Shown here in pieces: positions 17,250 to 24,796 of a stretch of DNA of 26,788 nt; position 1 is the stretch's first letter, and each line of letters starts with the position of its first letter. Under the pieces are notes generated by a model. The model searched no databases and was not told the origin of the DNA. It saw nothing but the letters and a program-made list of their open reading frames with translations. Where the stretch lies: positions 1-26,788 of the forward strand of contig CAZDUZ010000009.1 of assembly GCA_964508755.1 (NCBI GenBank). The letters run 5' to 3'. This DNA is from CAZDUZ01 sp964508755. GTDB lineage: Bacteria > Patescibacteriota > Dojkabacteria > SC72 > JAFGCJ01. The translations under genes and the position numbers were made by a program.

Positions 17250-17281
17250 TCTCTCGTTCATCTTTGTTTTGATAATGGTTT

Positions 17282-17300
17282 CCCCAAAGGGGTACTTTTT
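17282..17300 (+). terminator. Possible terminator of the rpoBC-rpsLG operon
   Basis: A short GC stem CCCC-AAA-GGGG (17282-17292) is followed three nt later by five T (17296-17300), 33 nt after the rpsG stop. The stem is only four bp, so termination strength is doubtful, but nothing better lies nearby on the plus strand. Confidence 0.45.
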
Positions 17301-17378
17301 CCATCTTTGATTTTCTGACATAGAACAGATCTTCTCTTCTCATTACTCATGATTTACCCATAATGAAATGATAGGGGA

Positions 17379-17460
17379 TATACCGCGAAGGGTATACCTT
17401 TATGTGACAATGTCGCCATTATTATCAGTGGGCACATGAGTCTTCGTCAAAAACTGACGA
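17379..17460. other. Two small inverted repeats between rpsG and rplY
   Basis: TATACC (17379-17384) pairs with GGTATA (17391-17396), and TCGTCA (17444-17449) pairs perfectly with TGACGA (17455-17460) around an AAAAC loop. Neither has a downstream T run on either strand. They may help end transcription of the convergent rpsG and rplY units, or be chance. Confidence 0.3.
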
Positions 17461-17510
17461 GAGGTAAAGGGATAAATGGTATAGGGATTAACGCTAGTGG
17501 ATGAAAGTAT

Positions 17511-18200
17511 TTATTCTTCGCTCGATGCTGCTTCTGTGGAAGTCGCATCCGTAGTAGCACCTTCCTCGCCTTCTTCTTCGCTCTCAGCGGCTTTAGCAGC
17601 AGCAGCGGCTTCCTCTTCCTGCTTCTCTTCCTCGTATGTCTTTTGGAATGGCTGTATGGTAGCTACTGAAAGCTCTTTATCTTCTTCGTGAACAAAATCG
17701 AGACCTTCTGGAATGTGTAGATCTGATACGGAAACGTTGTCTCCAACTTGCTGGAGGGAGGTAATATCAATTTCGAGGTGAGTAGGAATATCTTTCGGCA
17801 GACCACGTAACTCAAGTGAATTTCTACTCATAATGAGAACTCCAAGGTTGTTTCGAACTGCAAGGGATTCGCCGATTGGATTGATTTGAACATCGAATAC
17901 AGCCTCTTTATTGGGGTCAAGTGCCATAAAACTGACATGATTCGGTGTATTGGTACGAAGATCGTTTTGCACTTCACGAATTAACGCAGTCTGATGTTCA
18001 TCATCTTCTACGGAGATATTGACGAGTGGAGTACCTTTAACAGATTCAAGCATCTTTTGCACTTCATTTGATGCGATTTTGATACTAATGGATTCACCCG
18101 CTTGATTATAAACAACAGCCGGCGTGAAGCCTTTTTTAAGTAAGTTTTTGAGCTTTTTTAGCTCTGATCTTTTATGTGCTTTTATGGTAAATCGTGCCAT
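17511..18200 (-). CDS. rplY: 50S ribosomal protein L25/Ctc (bL25, TL5-type)
   Basis: The protein has 229 residues from the chosen start. L25 binds 5S rRNA; the Ctc/TL5 form adds a second beta domain. The N-terminal L25 domain spans about 4-90 (LKKGFTPAVVYNQAG is the family motif), the TL5-like C-terminal domain about 95-185 (FDVQINPIGESLAVRNNLG, then LRGLPKDIPTHLEIDI), and the last about 40 residues are an acidic Ala/Glu tail. The reading frame stays open up to 18299, but MARFTIKAHKR is the usual N-terminus and a promoter overlaps the extra stretch, so the start at 18200 is chosen. It is transcribed away from hrcA. Confidence 0.93.
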   Translation of the reverse strand: MARFTIKAHKRSELKKLKNLLKKGFTPAVVYNQAGESISIKIASNEVQKMLESVKGTPLVNISVEDDEHQTALIREVQNDLRTNTPNHVSFMALDPNKEAVFDVQINPIGESLAVRNNLGVLIMSRNSLELRGLPKDIPTHLEIDITSLQQVGDNVSVSDLHIPEGLDFVHEEDKELSVATIQPFQKTYEEEKQEEEAAAAAKAAESEEEGEEGATTDATSTEAASSEE

Positions 18201-18238
18201 GACCTGTGGAATATAGCAAAAAATATGAACAATAACAA
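18201..18238 (-). promoter_or_regulatory. Predicted rplY promoter, nearly leaderless
   Basis: On the minus strand TTGTTA (18233-18238) precedes TATATT (18210-18215) by exactly 17 nt. The -10 box ends 9 nt before the ATG at 18200, so the leader would be only about two or three nt. The AGG between them is too close to act as a normal ribosome-binding site. Confidence 0.6.
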
Positions 18239-18358
18239 GGTTTATACCCGAAAACGAGGATAAAATAGGATCGAAAGGTGATAGAGGAGGAATATTCATC
18301 GTTATTAATTAATTCAAGAAGACTTATTCTATTAAGTAATATTGCTATATCCTCATGA

Positions 18359-18387
18359 TTGACATTTAATTCGTGTTCAGGTATTCT
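18359..18387 (+). promoter_or_regulatory. Predicted hrcA-grpE-dnaK promoter
   Basis: TTGACA (18359-18364), a perfect -35 box, is followed after 17 nt by TATTCT (18382-18387), four of six -10 bases. The predicted start near 18394 falls inside the CIRCE operator, the normal arrangement for HrcA repression. Confidence 0.75.
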
Positions 18388-18392
18388 CTCTC

Positions 18393-18419
18393 TTAGCACT
18401 TGGTTAACTTGATTGCTAA
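18393..18419 (+). promoter_or_regulatory. CIRCE operator (HrcA binding site)
   Basis: The sequence is TTAGCACTT, nine nt, then GATTGCTAA. The consensus is TTAGCACTC-N9-GAGTGCTAA, so there is one mismatch in each arm with the exact spacing. It lies between the -10 box and the hrcA start codon, directly upstream of the gene for its own repressor, so autoregulation of the heat-shock operon is expected. Confidence 0.93.
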
Positions 18420-18425
18420 CAAGCC

Positions 18426-19142
18426 GTGACGGAAAGACAGAAGCAAATTCTTGAAGCAGTTATTCTCGAGTTCATGAAACGTGCAGACGCTATTGGTTCT
18501 ATGCATCTTGTCGAGGAATACGGAATTGATGCAAGTCCAGCCACTGTGCGCAACGAAATGGTCGAACTTGCCCAACAAGGCTATTTAGTAAAATCTCATT
18601 GCTCTTCAGGAAGAATTCCAACTGATCTTGGAATCAAATATTTTATTAATGACATAATGGAGGAAGAACCTCTTGAAAACACTCAGGAGGTTAATGTACG
18701 TATTATGCTTTCACAGGAGCGATTTGACGAAGAAAAACTTATTTCACGTGTGTTGGAGTTTTTGGCTGAGCAGACAGGCTATGCAGCGGTATCGCTCATT
18801 GGTGAAGAGTTGCGCTATCGTGGAATTTCTTCTCTTATGGATTATCCTGAACTTCGCAATATAGATATTCTTGAAGTACTTCTCAGAATGTTGGAAAACA
18901 ACGTGCTAATTAAACGGCTTATGTACCGGGATATTCCGGGTGATGTCTATGTAATTGTTGGTAAAGAATCCAATATAGAAGGTATGGAAAATTGTGCAAT
19001 GGTTGTTTCTTCGTTTCAAGGCTATGGTGGTAAAAAGGGACGTTTTGGTGTGTTAGGCCCTCGAAGAATGGAGTATTCACGGGTCATTCCGGTTGTTCGT
19101 TCGGTATCCCAAGTTGTGAGTAATTCAACAAGGGGGTGGTAA
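18426..19142 (+). CDS. hrcA: Heat-inducible transcription repressor HrcA (short form)
   Basis: The protein has 238 residues with a GTG start, about 100 residues shorter than typical HrcA. The N-terminal winged helix is intact (TERQKQILEAVI; recognition region SPATVRNEM at 37-45; SGRIPTDLG at 61-69). The C-terminal conserved block is also kept (179-232, with NCAMVVSSFQGYGG and GVLGPRRMEYSRVIP). The missing length comes from the central dimerisation and GAF-like part. HrcA represses the operon by binding CIRCE and is stabilised by chaperones in known systems. The GTG is 6 nt after the operator and lacks a clear Shine-Dalgarno. grpE follows after 13 nt. Confidence 0.93.
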   Translation: MTERQKQILEAVILEFMKRADAIGSMHLVEEYGIDASPATVRNEMVELAQQGYLVKSHCSSGRIPTDLGIKYFINDIMEEEPLENTQEVNVRIMLSQERFDEEKLISRVLEFLAEQTGYAAVSLIGEELRYRGISSLMDYPELRNIDILEVLLRMLENNVLIKRLMYRDIPGDVYVIVGKESNIEGMENCAMVVSSFQGYGGKKGRFGVLGPRRMEYSRVIPVVRSVSQVVSNSTRGW

Positions 19143-19155
19143 TAATTTAGTATAA

Positions 19156-19722
19156 ATGCGTATGTCAAAAAGAAAACATGAAAACAATAAGCAAAAAGGA
19201 CGGGTACCTGTCAATTCTGAAACTAAAAACACTCAAGCTTTTAGTCAAAGGACATCGGATATGAAAATTCATGAACAAGAATTAGTTACTCGTGTATCTG
19301 AGCTTGAGGTGCAACTCAAACAGGCATTATCCGACTACCAAGTGCTTAAGCGTGATATGGAGAAACGGCTACAATTTGAAGGTGATATGCTTCGGGCGGA
19401 TGTTTTACGTTCTATTCTTGGTATTGCAGATGATATGGATATTGCTCTTACTCATAAGGATAGTGATGATATTAAAAGTTGGCGTGATGGACTGGTGATG
19501 ATTCTCCAAAAAATTCAGGAGACTATTTCGCAAACAGGGGCACAGGTTATTCCGGTGCAGATTAATGATTCCTTTGATCCATCAGCTCACGAAGCCGTAG
19601 GAATTGTGAATGAAGGTAAAGACGGCACTATTGCTCAAGTGGTCCAGAACGGCTATGTTTTGGGAGAAAAAGTAATCAGACCTGCCCGGGTTATTGTTCG
19701 CAAAAACAGCCCCAAAAAGTAA
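19156..19722 (+). CDS. grpE: Nucleotide exchange factor GrpE
   Basis: The protein has 188 residues. GrpE releases ADP from DnaK. After a basic, disordered N-terminus (1-35) comes the long dimerising helix (about 38-100) and the C-terminal beta domain with FDPSAHEAVGIV (140-151), a NGYVLGEKVIRPARVIV block and a Lys-rich end. There are two adjacent in-frame ATGs (19156 and 19162), either of which may be used. It lies between hrcA and dnaK, the standard order. Confidence 0.93.
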   Translation: MRMSKRKHENNKQKGRVPVNSETKNTQAFSQRTSDMKIHEQELVTRVSELEVQLKQALSDYQVLKRDMEKRLQFEGDMLRADVLRSILGIADDMDIALTHKDSDDIKSWRDGLVMILQKIQETISQTGAQVIPVQINDSFDPSAHEAVGIVNEGKDGTIAQVVQNGYVLGEKVIRPARVIVRKNSPKK

Positions 19723-19745
19723 TCTAAAATAAATACATAAATAAA

Positions 19746-21683
19746 ATGGGAAAAATTCTAGGAATTGATTTAGGGACAACGAATTCCGTAATGTCCTTTA
19801 TGCAGGGAGGTACCCCTACCGTTATTCCAAATGCACAGGGTGGTAGATTAACACCGTCTGTCGTTGCTGTCGGCACGGACGGTGAGTTGCTTGTAGGTGC
19901 ACCAGCAAAAAATCAAGCGGTAACCAATCCGGAAAACACTATTTACTCAGTAAAAAGGCTTATCGGTCGAAGGTGGGATGATCCAGAGGTGAAAAAAGCG
20001 AGAGAAAACCTTCCGTTTGAGATGCGTGAGGGTAAAAAATCAGGGGTAGAAATCAAGTTCGGGGACAATTGGCTTACACCACAAGAGATTTCTGCGAAAG
20101 TTCTTCAGAAAATGAAGCTTGATGCTGAGTCGTATGCCGGTGAATCCATAACGGAGGCGGTGATCACGGTGCCAGCTTACTTTGACGATACTCAAAGGCA
20201 GGCAACAAAAGATGCCGGTAAGATAGCTGGCTTTGAGGTGAAACGAATTATTAATGAGCCGACAGCCGCTGCACTTGCCTATGGGTTAGATAAAAAGAAT
20301 AACGAACAGGTTGCGGTATTCGATCTTGGCGGTGGTACGTTCGATATATCTATCCTTGAAATTGGCGATGGTGTATTTGAAGTACTTTCAACGAACGGAG
20401 ATACATTTCTCGGAGGAGATGATTTTGATGAAGTAATCATTAACTTCCTTGCGGATGAATTTAAAGCTAAGGAAAGTATTGATCTGCGTTCTGATAGGAC
20501 TGCGCTTCAACGTTTGAGAGAAGCTGCTGAAAAAGCAAAGATCGAGTTGTCCTCATCTGAGAGAACGACTATTAACATTCCGTTTATTACCGCGGATGCG
20601 AAAGGTGCAAAGCACTTGAACCGGGAAATGACTCGAGCAGAGCTCGAAAAATTGGTGATGCACCTTGTTGACCGATTGGTTGGTCCCTGTGAAAAAGCAT
20701 TAAAAGATGCCAAGCTTAAACCGGAAGATGTTGACGAAGTACTTTTGGTTGGTGGAATGACTCGTATGCCTCTCGTCGCTCGTAAAGTAAAGGAAATCTT
20801 TGGCAAAGAGGGGAATAAATCCGTGAATCCTGACGAGGTAGTGTCGATCGGTGCTGCTATTCAGGCTGGAGTTTTGGGAGGAGAAGTTCATGATATTACT
20901 CTTCTTGACGTCACCCCTCTATCTCTGGGAATTGAAACTCTTGGTGGAGTAATGACGAAAATTATCGAAAGAAACACGACGATTCCCGTTGAGAAGAAAC
21001 AAGTCTTTTCTACCGCTGCGGACAATCAAGGTGCGGTTGAAGTGCATGTTTTGCAGGGAGAACGTGAGATGGCATCAGATAACAAAACCCTTGGCAAGTT
21101 TATTCTTGATGGTATTCCTCCTGCACCTCGAGGAGTCCCGCAAATCGAGGTAACGTACAAAATTGATGCAAATGGAATTCTCAGCGTCTCAGCCCTAGAT
21201 AAGGCGACCGGCAAAAAGCAAGCAATTACGATAACTGCGTCAACCAGCTTGAGTCAGGATGAAGTAGACAAAATGGTTGAGGAGGCTTCGAAGTTTGCTT
21301 CAGAAGATAAAAAGAAGAAGGAAAAAGCTGAAGTTCGTAACGAGGCTGATACCCTCTGCTTTTCCGCAAAACGACTTATTGAAGATGAGAAGGCAAAAGT
21401 CGATGATGAAGTGAAAAAAAGTGTTGAAGAAAAAATAACCAAGATCAGGAATGAAATTCAAAAGGATGACTTTGACACAGCAGAGGTTAAAAAAATGACA
21501 GAAGCCTTGTCAAAGGAAGTTCAAGAAATTGGAAAGAAGATGTACGAAGAAGCAGGAAAGGAAGTCGAGCAAGATGAGAAGAAAGACGACTCATCGAAAT
21601 CCGGCAATAGCTCTTCCGACAAGAGTTCTACTAAAGACAATAAACCAGGAGATGACGAGATAAAAGAAGGGGAAGTTGTATAG
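19746..21683 (+). CDS. dnaK: Chaperone DnaK (Hsp70)
   Basis: The protein has 645 residues, full length. The ATPase domain shows GIDLGTTNS at the start, the VPAYFDDTQRQATKDAG region, NEPTAAALAYG, DLGGGTFDIS and the LVGGMTRMP motif. The interdomain linker HDITLLDVTPLS leads into the substrate-binding beta domain (SLGIETLGG onward) and a helical lid; the tail is charged and Ser/Asp/Lys-rich, ending in EGEVV. It is the last gene of the CIRCE-controlled operon, 23 nt after grpE. No dnaJ follows; the next gene is convergent. Confidence 0.98.
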   Translation: MGKILGIDLGTTNSVMSFMQGGTPTVIPNAQGGRLTPSVVAVGTDGELLVGAPAKNQAVTNPENTIYSVKRLIGRRWDDPEVKKARENLPFEMREGKKSGVEIKFGDNWLTPQEISAKVLQKMKLDAESYAGESITEAVITVPAYFDDTQRQATKDAGKIAGFEVKRIINEPTAAALAYGLDKKNNEQVAVFDLGGGTFDISILEIGDGVFEVLSTNGDTFLGGDDFDEVIINFLADEFKAKESIDLRSDRTALQRLREAAEKAKIELSSSERTTINIPFITADAKGAKHLNREMTRAELEKLVMHLVDRLVGPCEKALKDAKLKPEDVDEVLLVGGMTRMPLVARKVKEIFGKEGNKSVNPDEVVSIGAAIQAGVLGGEVHDITLLDVTPLSLGIETLGGVMTKIIERNTTIPVEKKQVFSTAADNQGAVEVHVLQGEREMASDNKTLGKFILDGIPPAPRGVPQIEVTYKIDANGILSVSALDKATGKKQAITITASTSLSQDEVDKMVEEASKFASEDKKKKEKAEVRNEADTLCFSAKRLIEDEKAKVDDEVKKSVEEKITKIRNEIQKDDFDTAEVKKMTEALSKEVQEIGKKMYEEAGKEVEQDEKKDDSSKSGNSSSDKSSTKDNKPGDDEIKEGEVV

Positions 21684-21700
21684 TCTAGATCCAAATACGA

Positions 21701-21738
21701 GCGGTCCGGTTCTTCGATTTATTGTTGAACCGGATCGC
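21701..21738. terminator. 12-bp inverted repeat between convergent genes, possible bidirectional terminator
   Basis: GCGGTCCGGTTC (21701-21712) pairs with GAACCGGATCGC (21727-21738) over 12 bp with one G-U pair and a 14-nt loop. The stop codon of the minus-strand gene is inside the loop region. Neither side is followed by a T run, so this is not a classical intrinsic terminator, but a hairpin this strong at a convergent gene end probably ends or protects both transcripts. Confidence 0.6.
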
Positions 21739-22015
21739 CTACTGGTGAAGCAGGGGTAACTGAGGTGTCTCGGAAAGGATTGCCGACATATCCGAAAGAA
21801 CCAGGTGAGGTGTTGCGTTTTGGTTGGCTTTTTTGAAATTCTTCGGATTCCTTTTCCCGTTGTTTTTTTACCATTTCTTCGGCCTGTTGTAGAAGTTCTA
21901 GGTCTGAAAGGGTTTTCTCTTGTCCCTCCTCAACAGGAGTGGACTGCGTTTGAGTCGTCTGATCAGGTGTTGAAGGCGAAGGTCGATTAAATAGCCGTGA
22001 GAGAAATCCAAGCAT
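21719..22015 (-). CDS. Small disordered protein of the VirB4/PrgI cluster, unknown function
   Basis: The product is 98 residues and I recognise no family. It begins with a short amphipathic segment (MLGFLSRLFNR), then a Ser/Thr/Pro/Gln-rich stretch, a charged helix near 36-66 rich in Glu, Lys and Gln, and a Pro/Ser/Gly-rich end. It starts 18 nt after the VirB4-like gene with AGGA three nt before the ATG, so it is probably cotranscribed. The N-terminal segment resembles one in the VirB4-like protein. A membrane-associated accessory role is a guess. Confidence 0.7.
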   Translation of the reverse strand: MLGFLSRLFNRPSPSTPDQTTQTQSTPVEEGQEKTLSDLELLQQAEEMVKKQREKESEEFQKSQPKRNTSPGSFGYVGNPFRDTSVTPASPVGDPVQQ

Positions 22016-22033
22016 TTTCCTGTCACAAAAAAG

Positions 22034-24112
22034 TTAAGAATTCGTTGTAGATTGCTGTTCTTCGGCCTCATATTTTTTGAGGTTTGCTTCCGCTTCGTTT
22101 ACGGCTGCTTTTTGTATTTCTCGTTGAGCGGAATATTGGTCGAAAACAGCTGATAAGTGAGTGATCTCTTTTTCATCGATATTCATGCCAGTTTTTTTCA
22201 TCAGTTCGACCTCGCGCGGGTCAGAGGTAATTAAGAGGTGCTCACCTATACTCGATATTATCTTTATTGCCACATGATTTGCTCCAGCAAAAAAGATTCC
22301 CTCTCCTTTGTCACATGAAAGGAGGAAGCTGCGCTCACCGTCAGAAAGGTTAAAGACTGCCTGAATGAGGTCAATTGCGGCGGGGCTTTGCTTAAGGAGT
22401 ACCTGGATAGAGGAGTTTGTAACAATTGCCTTCCCATAGTTACTTCTAAGAAAGTCTTCTACGTCTTGCGTGATTGTGGTAAGTCCAAGGTGATACTTTC
22501 TTGCTCGTTTTGCTATTGAATATATGAATTTTGCTGAATCTTCGTTTTGCATCATAAGCCACGCTTCATCAACGATGAGAAGTCTTCGTCTTTGATCTTT
22601 TTTAATTTTTGTCCAGATGAAATCAAGCATGAGATGCATTGCCATAGGGCGCAGTTCTTCTTGTAAATCGCGGAGGCTAAATACCGTGAAAGGATTATTA
22701 ATTGACACGTTGCTCTTTTCATTAAAAACTCCAGCACCGCTTCCAATGACAAATTTTTCAAGACGACCTGCAAGACTTCTTGCTTCGGGTTCCGGCATTC
22801 CTTGCAGAATTTTATAGAGATCTTCAAGGAGTGGAGGTTCTTTTCCTTTTTGAGTATCGGGATCGGTTGTTATTCCTCTTTCACGATAGGTGAGTATGAG
22901 GGCGCGGTCGATAATTGAACTTTCAATGCTACTTACTCCACCAAACATAACCTTAAAAAAACCGTGCAGAGAAAGAATTTTCATTCTCAGTTCATCTTCG
23001 TCGGGATTTACAAGGCCGGAAAGCTCAAATGGGTTGATCTTGCTTCCTTTGTCCTGTGAAAAGGTGATATAGGCTCCGTTTACCGAGTCGCATAACCGCT
23101 CAAATTCTCTTTCTGGGTCGATAATAATAATATCTGCACCAAGCATAAGACTTCGAAGTGCTTCAAGCTTCACAAAGTAGCTTTTACCCGCACCTGACTT
23201 TGCAAATATGACCGAGTTTGCATTCTCCATATCAAACCGGTCAAAAATGATAAGGCTCTGGTTGTGGATATTTACTCCGTACATAATTCCATGATCCATG
23301 GTGAGTTCCGAAGAGACAAAGGGGAATGTTGTCGCAAGAGAAGTCGTGTCCATGTTTCTTGTTACATACAGACTGTCGACACCCGTGGGCATAGAACTAA
23401 GAAATGCTTGTTCCATCTGTAACGTTCCAGGCTTTGCCACGACATTAATCGCTGCAAGTGTCGAGATGACGTTTTTTGTTATTTTGTCGAGGATCTCTTT
23501 AGAATCAGCATTCAGGGTGATATACATAGCAAAATGAAAGAATTTCTCAGTACCTTCAGCAATGGCTTCTTGTAATTTCCGTGCGTCGCTTAACGTAATT
23601 TTCATTGTCGGGTCAAGGATCTTCCCTTTCTCAGCATCGGTATAGAGAGAAGCTTCCATCTCGCTAATTTTTCTTTTCAGCTTTTGTAATACTTCTTTTG
23701 AATCAACCGGGTAATAAAAAGTGCTGATGGAAAGCGAGTGCTCGAAATTAATAAGCGGTGAAAGCCAATTAGGGCCAACAAAACGCGGATATGCTGAAGC
23801 AAAGAGTGTCCGGTAATATTTTTCTCCAACTTGTATATGATTGAAATCAACTTCAATAGCGGGGGGAGCGATGATGTCTTTGAGAGTCATTTCGATTTCT
23901 GAGGTACTTTCCTTCTGTGAATCAGTTGTGACTTGTGCTGTCATACCTGTTGCAGCATTCTTTTTCTTCTTGTTAAACATCGTACTGAAACCACCAAGCA
24001 TGCCGGTAAGCGGGTTTGGTGATGTTGCTCTTGGCGAGGAAGACGATGGGGTGGGAGGATTGTTATTGTAGAAAGAATTACTTGTTTGCGGGGTAGAGGT
24101 GTTAGGATTCAT
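22034..24112 (-). CDS. VirB4/TraC-like type IV secretion ATPase (C-terminal motor protein)
   Basis: The protein has 692 residues from the ATG; a TTG start at 24133 would add seven. VirB4 proteins are cytoplasmic ATPases that energise type IV secretion and conjugation. After a disordered Asn/Pro/Ser/Thr-rich N-terminus and a basic patch (NKKKKN), the protein contains part of the VirB4 N-domain and then the motor: Walker A AKSGAGKSY (K310 in this numbering), IIIIDPEREF, Walker B LLIVDEAWLMM (D515, E516) and a TTITQDVEDF motif. The C-terminus is a charged helix. The gene overlaps the TraC-like gene by 11 nt. DNA or protein transport, or pilus assembly, are all possible; no relaxase or coupling protein is in view. 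Confidence 0.88.
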   Translation of the reverse strand: MNPNTSTPQTSNSFYNNNPPTPSSSSPRATSPNPLTGMLGGFSTMFNKKKKNAATGMTAQVTTDSQKESTSEIEMTLKDIIAPPAIEVDFNHIQVGEKYYRTLFASAYPRFVGPNWLSPLINFEHSLSISTFYYPVDSKEVLQKLKRKISEMEASLYTDAEKGKILDPTMKITLSDARKLQEAIAEGTEKFFHFAMYITLNADSKEILDKITKNVISTLAAINVVAKPGTLQMEQAFLSSMPTGVDSLYVTRNMDTTSLATTFPFVSSELTMDHGIMYGVNIHNQSLIIFDRFDMENANSVIFAKSGAGKSYFVKLEALRSLMLGADIIIIDPEREFERLCDSVNGAYITFSQDKGSKINPFELSGLVNPDEDELRMKILSLHGFFKVMFGGVSSIESSIIDRALILTYRERGITTDPDTQKGKEPPLLEDLYKILQGMPEPEARSLAGRLEKFVIGSGAGVFNEKSNVSINNPFTVFSLRDLQEELRPMAMHLMLDFIWTKIKKDQRRRLLIVDEAWLMMQNEDSAKFIYSIAKRARKYHLGLTTITQDVEDFLRSNYGKAIVTNSSIQVLLKQSPAAIDLIQAVFNLSDGERSFLLSCDKGEGIFFAGANHVAIKIISSIGEHLLITSDPREVELMKKTGMNIDEKEITHLSAVFDQYSAQREIQKAAVNEAEANLKKYEAEEQQSTTNS

Positions 24113-24794
24113 TTGCTTTGTACTGGGTTGCAATTTGAGATTGTGTATCAGCTACTGAAGCTTCACCTGAATAACTTGCAGATACGAGCGGGTTATATAA
24201 CTCGAAGAATAGCTCTATCAGCTCCTTTGTCGTTAATTGATGAGAATCAAGGCCCATTCTAAGCAGTTGCTTCATGATATGGTCTCTTTTCGGATAGAGG
24301 TAGGACTTAGCCTGATCGATTACATAGTCAATGTTTGTTATTTTTTCTTCTTTTCCCATCATTTGCTTCATAGGATCCGTTTTAGTAAGAATTGCCGCGC
24401 GATAGGGCACTACGATGTAGAACTTCTTATCGAGGATTTCGTTTTTAATAATGAGGTTCTGGACGAATTTTGTGTAAATTGTCATTTGCCGGTGAAGTCC
24501 AGCACTGATTTGTTTATTGATAAACGAGCGAATATAGTCGATGTAACCTCTGATATTAATTTTCTTCGTCATGATAACTATTTGGAATGAGTGGTTTAGA
24601 GAGTTAAGTAGTTGTGCAAACGCCATGATTTTTGCATCTTGCTCAACTTCTGAAAGAAGATCGAAGTTTACAGATGTTGTTTTTAATACGAGTCCCACAC
24701 TTCCATCTTTGAGAATAACCAGATCGTCAACGATCTTCTCTATTTCGAGATGATCTTGTGTTGGTGCGAATTCCTTTTGCTTGGCAGTAGGCAT
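24102..24794 (-). CDS. TraC-like N-terminal-domain protein, partner of the VirB4-like ATPase
   Basis: The protein has 230 residues. The region from about 15 to 180 (IVDDLVILKDGSVGLVLKTTSVNFDLLS, split here into its conserved strands, then the LNSLNHSFQIV and YVIDQAKSYLYPKRDHI segments) resembles the N-terminal part of TraC/VirB4 ATPases, but no Walker motif is present. The motor is in the next gene. The two genes overlap by 11 nt, or 32 nt if the TTG start of the ATPase is used, so translation is probably coupled. It begins 2 nt after the PrgI-type gene. Confidence 0.8.
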   Translation of the reverse strand: MPTAKQKEFAPTQDHLEIEKIVDDLVILKDGSVGLVLKTTSVNFDLLSEVEQDAKIMAFAQLLNSLNHSFQIVIMTKKINIRGYIDYIRSFINKQISAGLHRQMTIYTKFVQNLIIKNEILDKKFYIVVPYRAAILTKTDPMKQMMGKEEKITNIDYVIDQAKSYLYPKRDHIMKQLLRMGLDSHQLTTKELIELFFELYNPLVSASYSGEASVADTQSQIATQYKANES

Positions 24795-24796
24795 AG

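Noticed and set aside
16888..17343. Two antisense ORFs opposite rpsG of 151 and 108 residues
   Set aside because: They lie opposite a certain ribosomal protein gene and have no recognisable domain.
17497..17691. Ser/Ala-rich ORF opposite the rplY tail
   Set aside because: It is the complement of the acidic Ala/Glu tail of L25.
18284..18291. Strong Shine-Dalgarno-like AGGAGG on the plus strand
   Set aside because: No ATG, GTG or TTG follows at a useful distance, and the frame after it stops within a few codons.
18201..18299. Longer L25 reading frame starting MNIPPLSP
   Set aside because: The conserved L25 N-terminus begins at 18200, and the promoter for that start lies within the extra stretch.
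24113..24133. TTG start adding seven residues to the VirB4-like ATPase
   Set aside because: An ATG at 24112 is available with a more normal overlap; the extra residues are disordered and uninformative. Not excluded.
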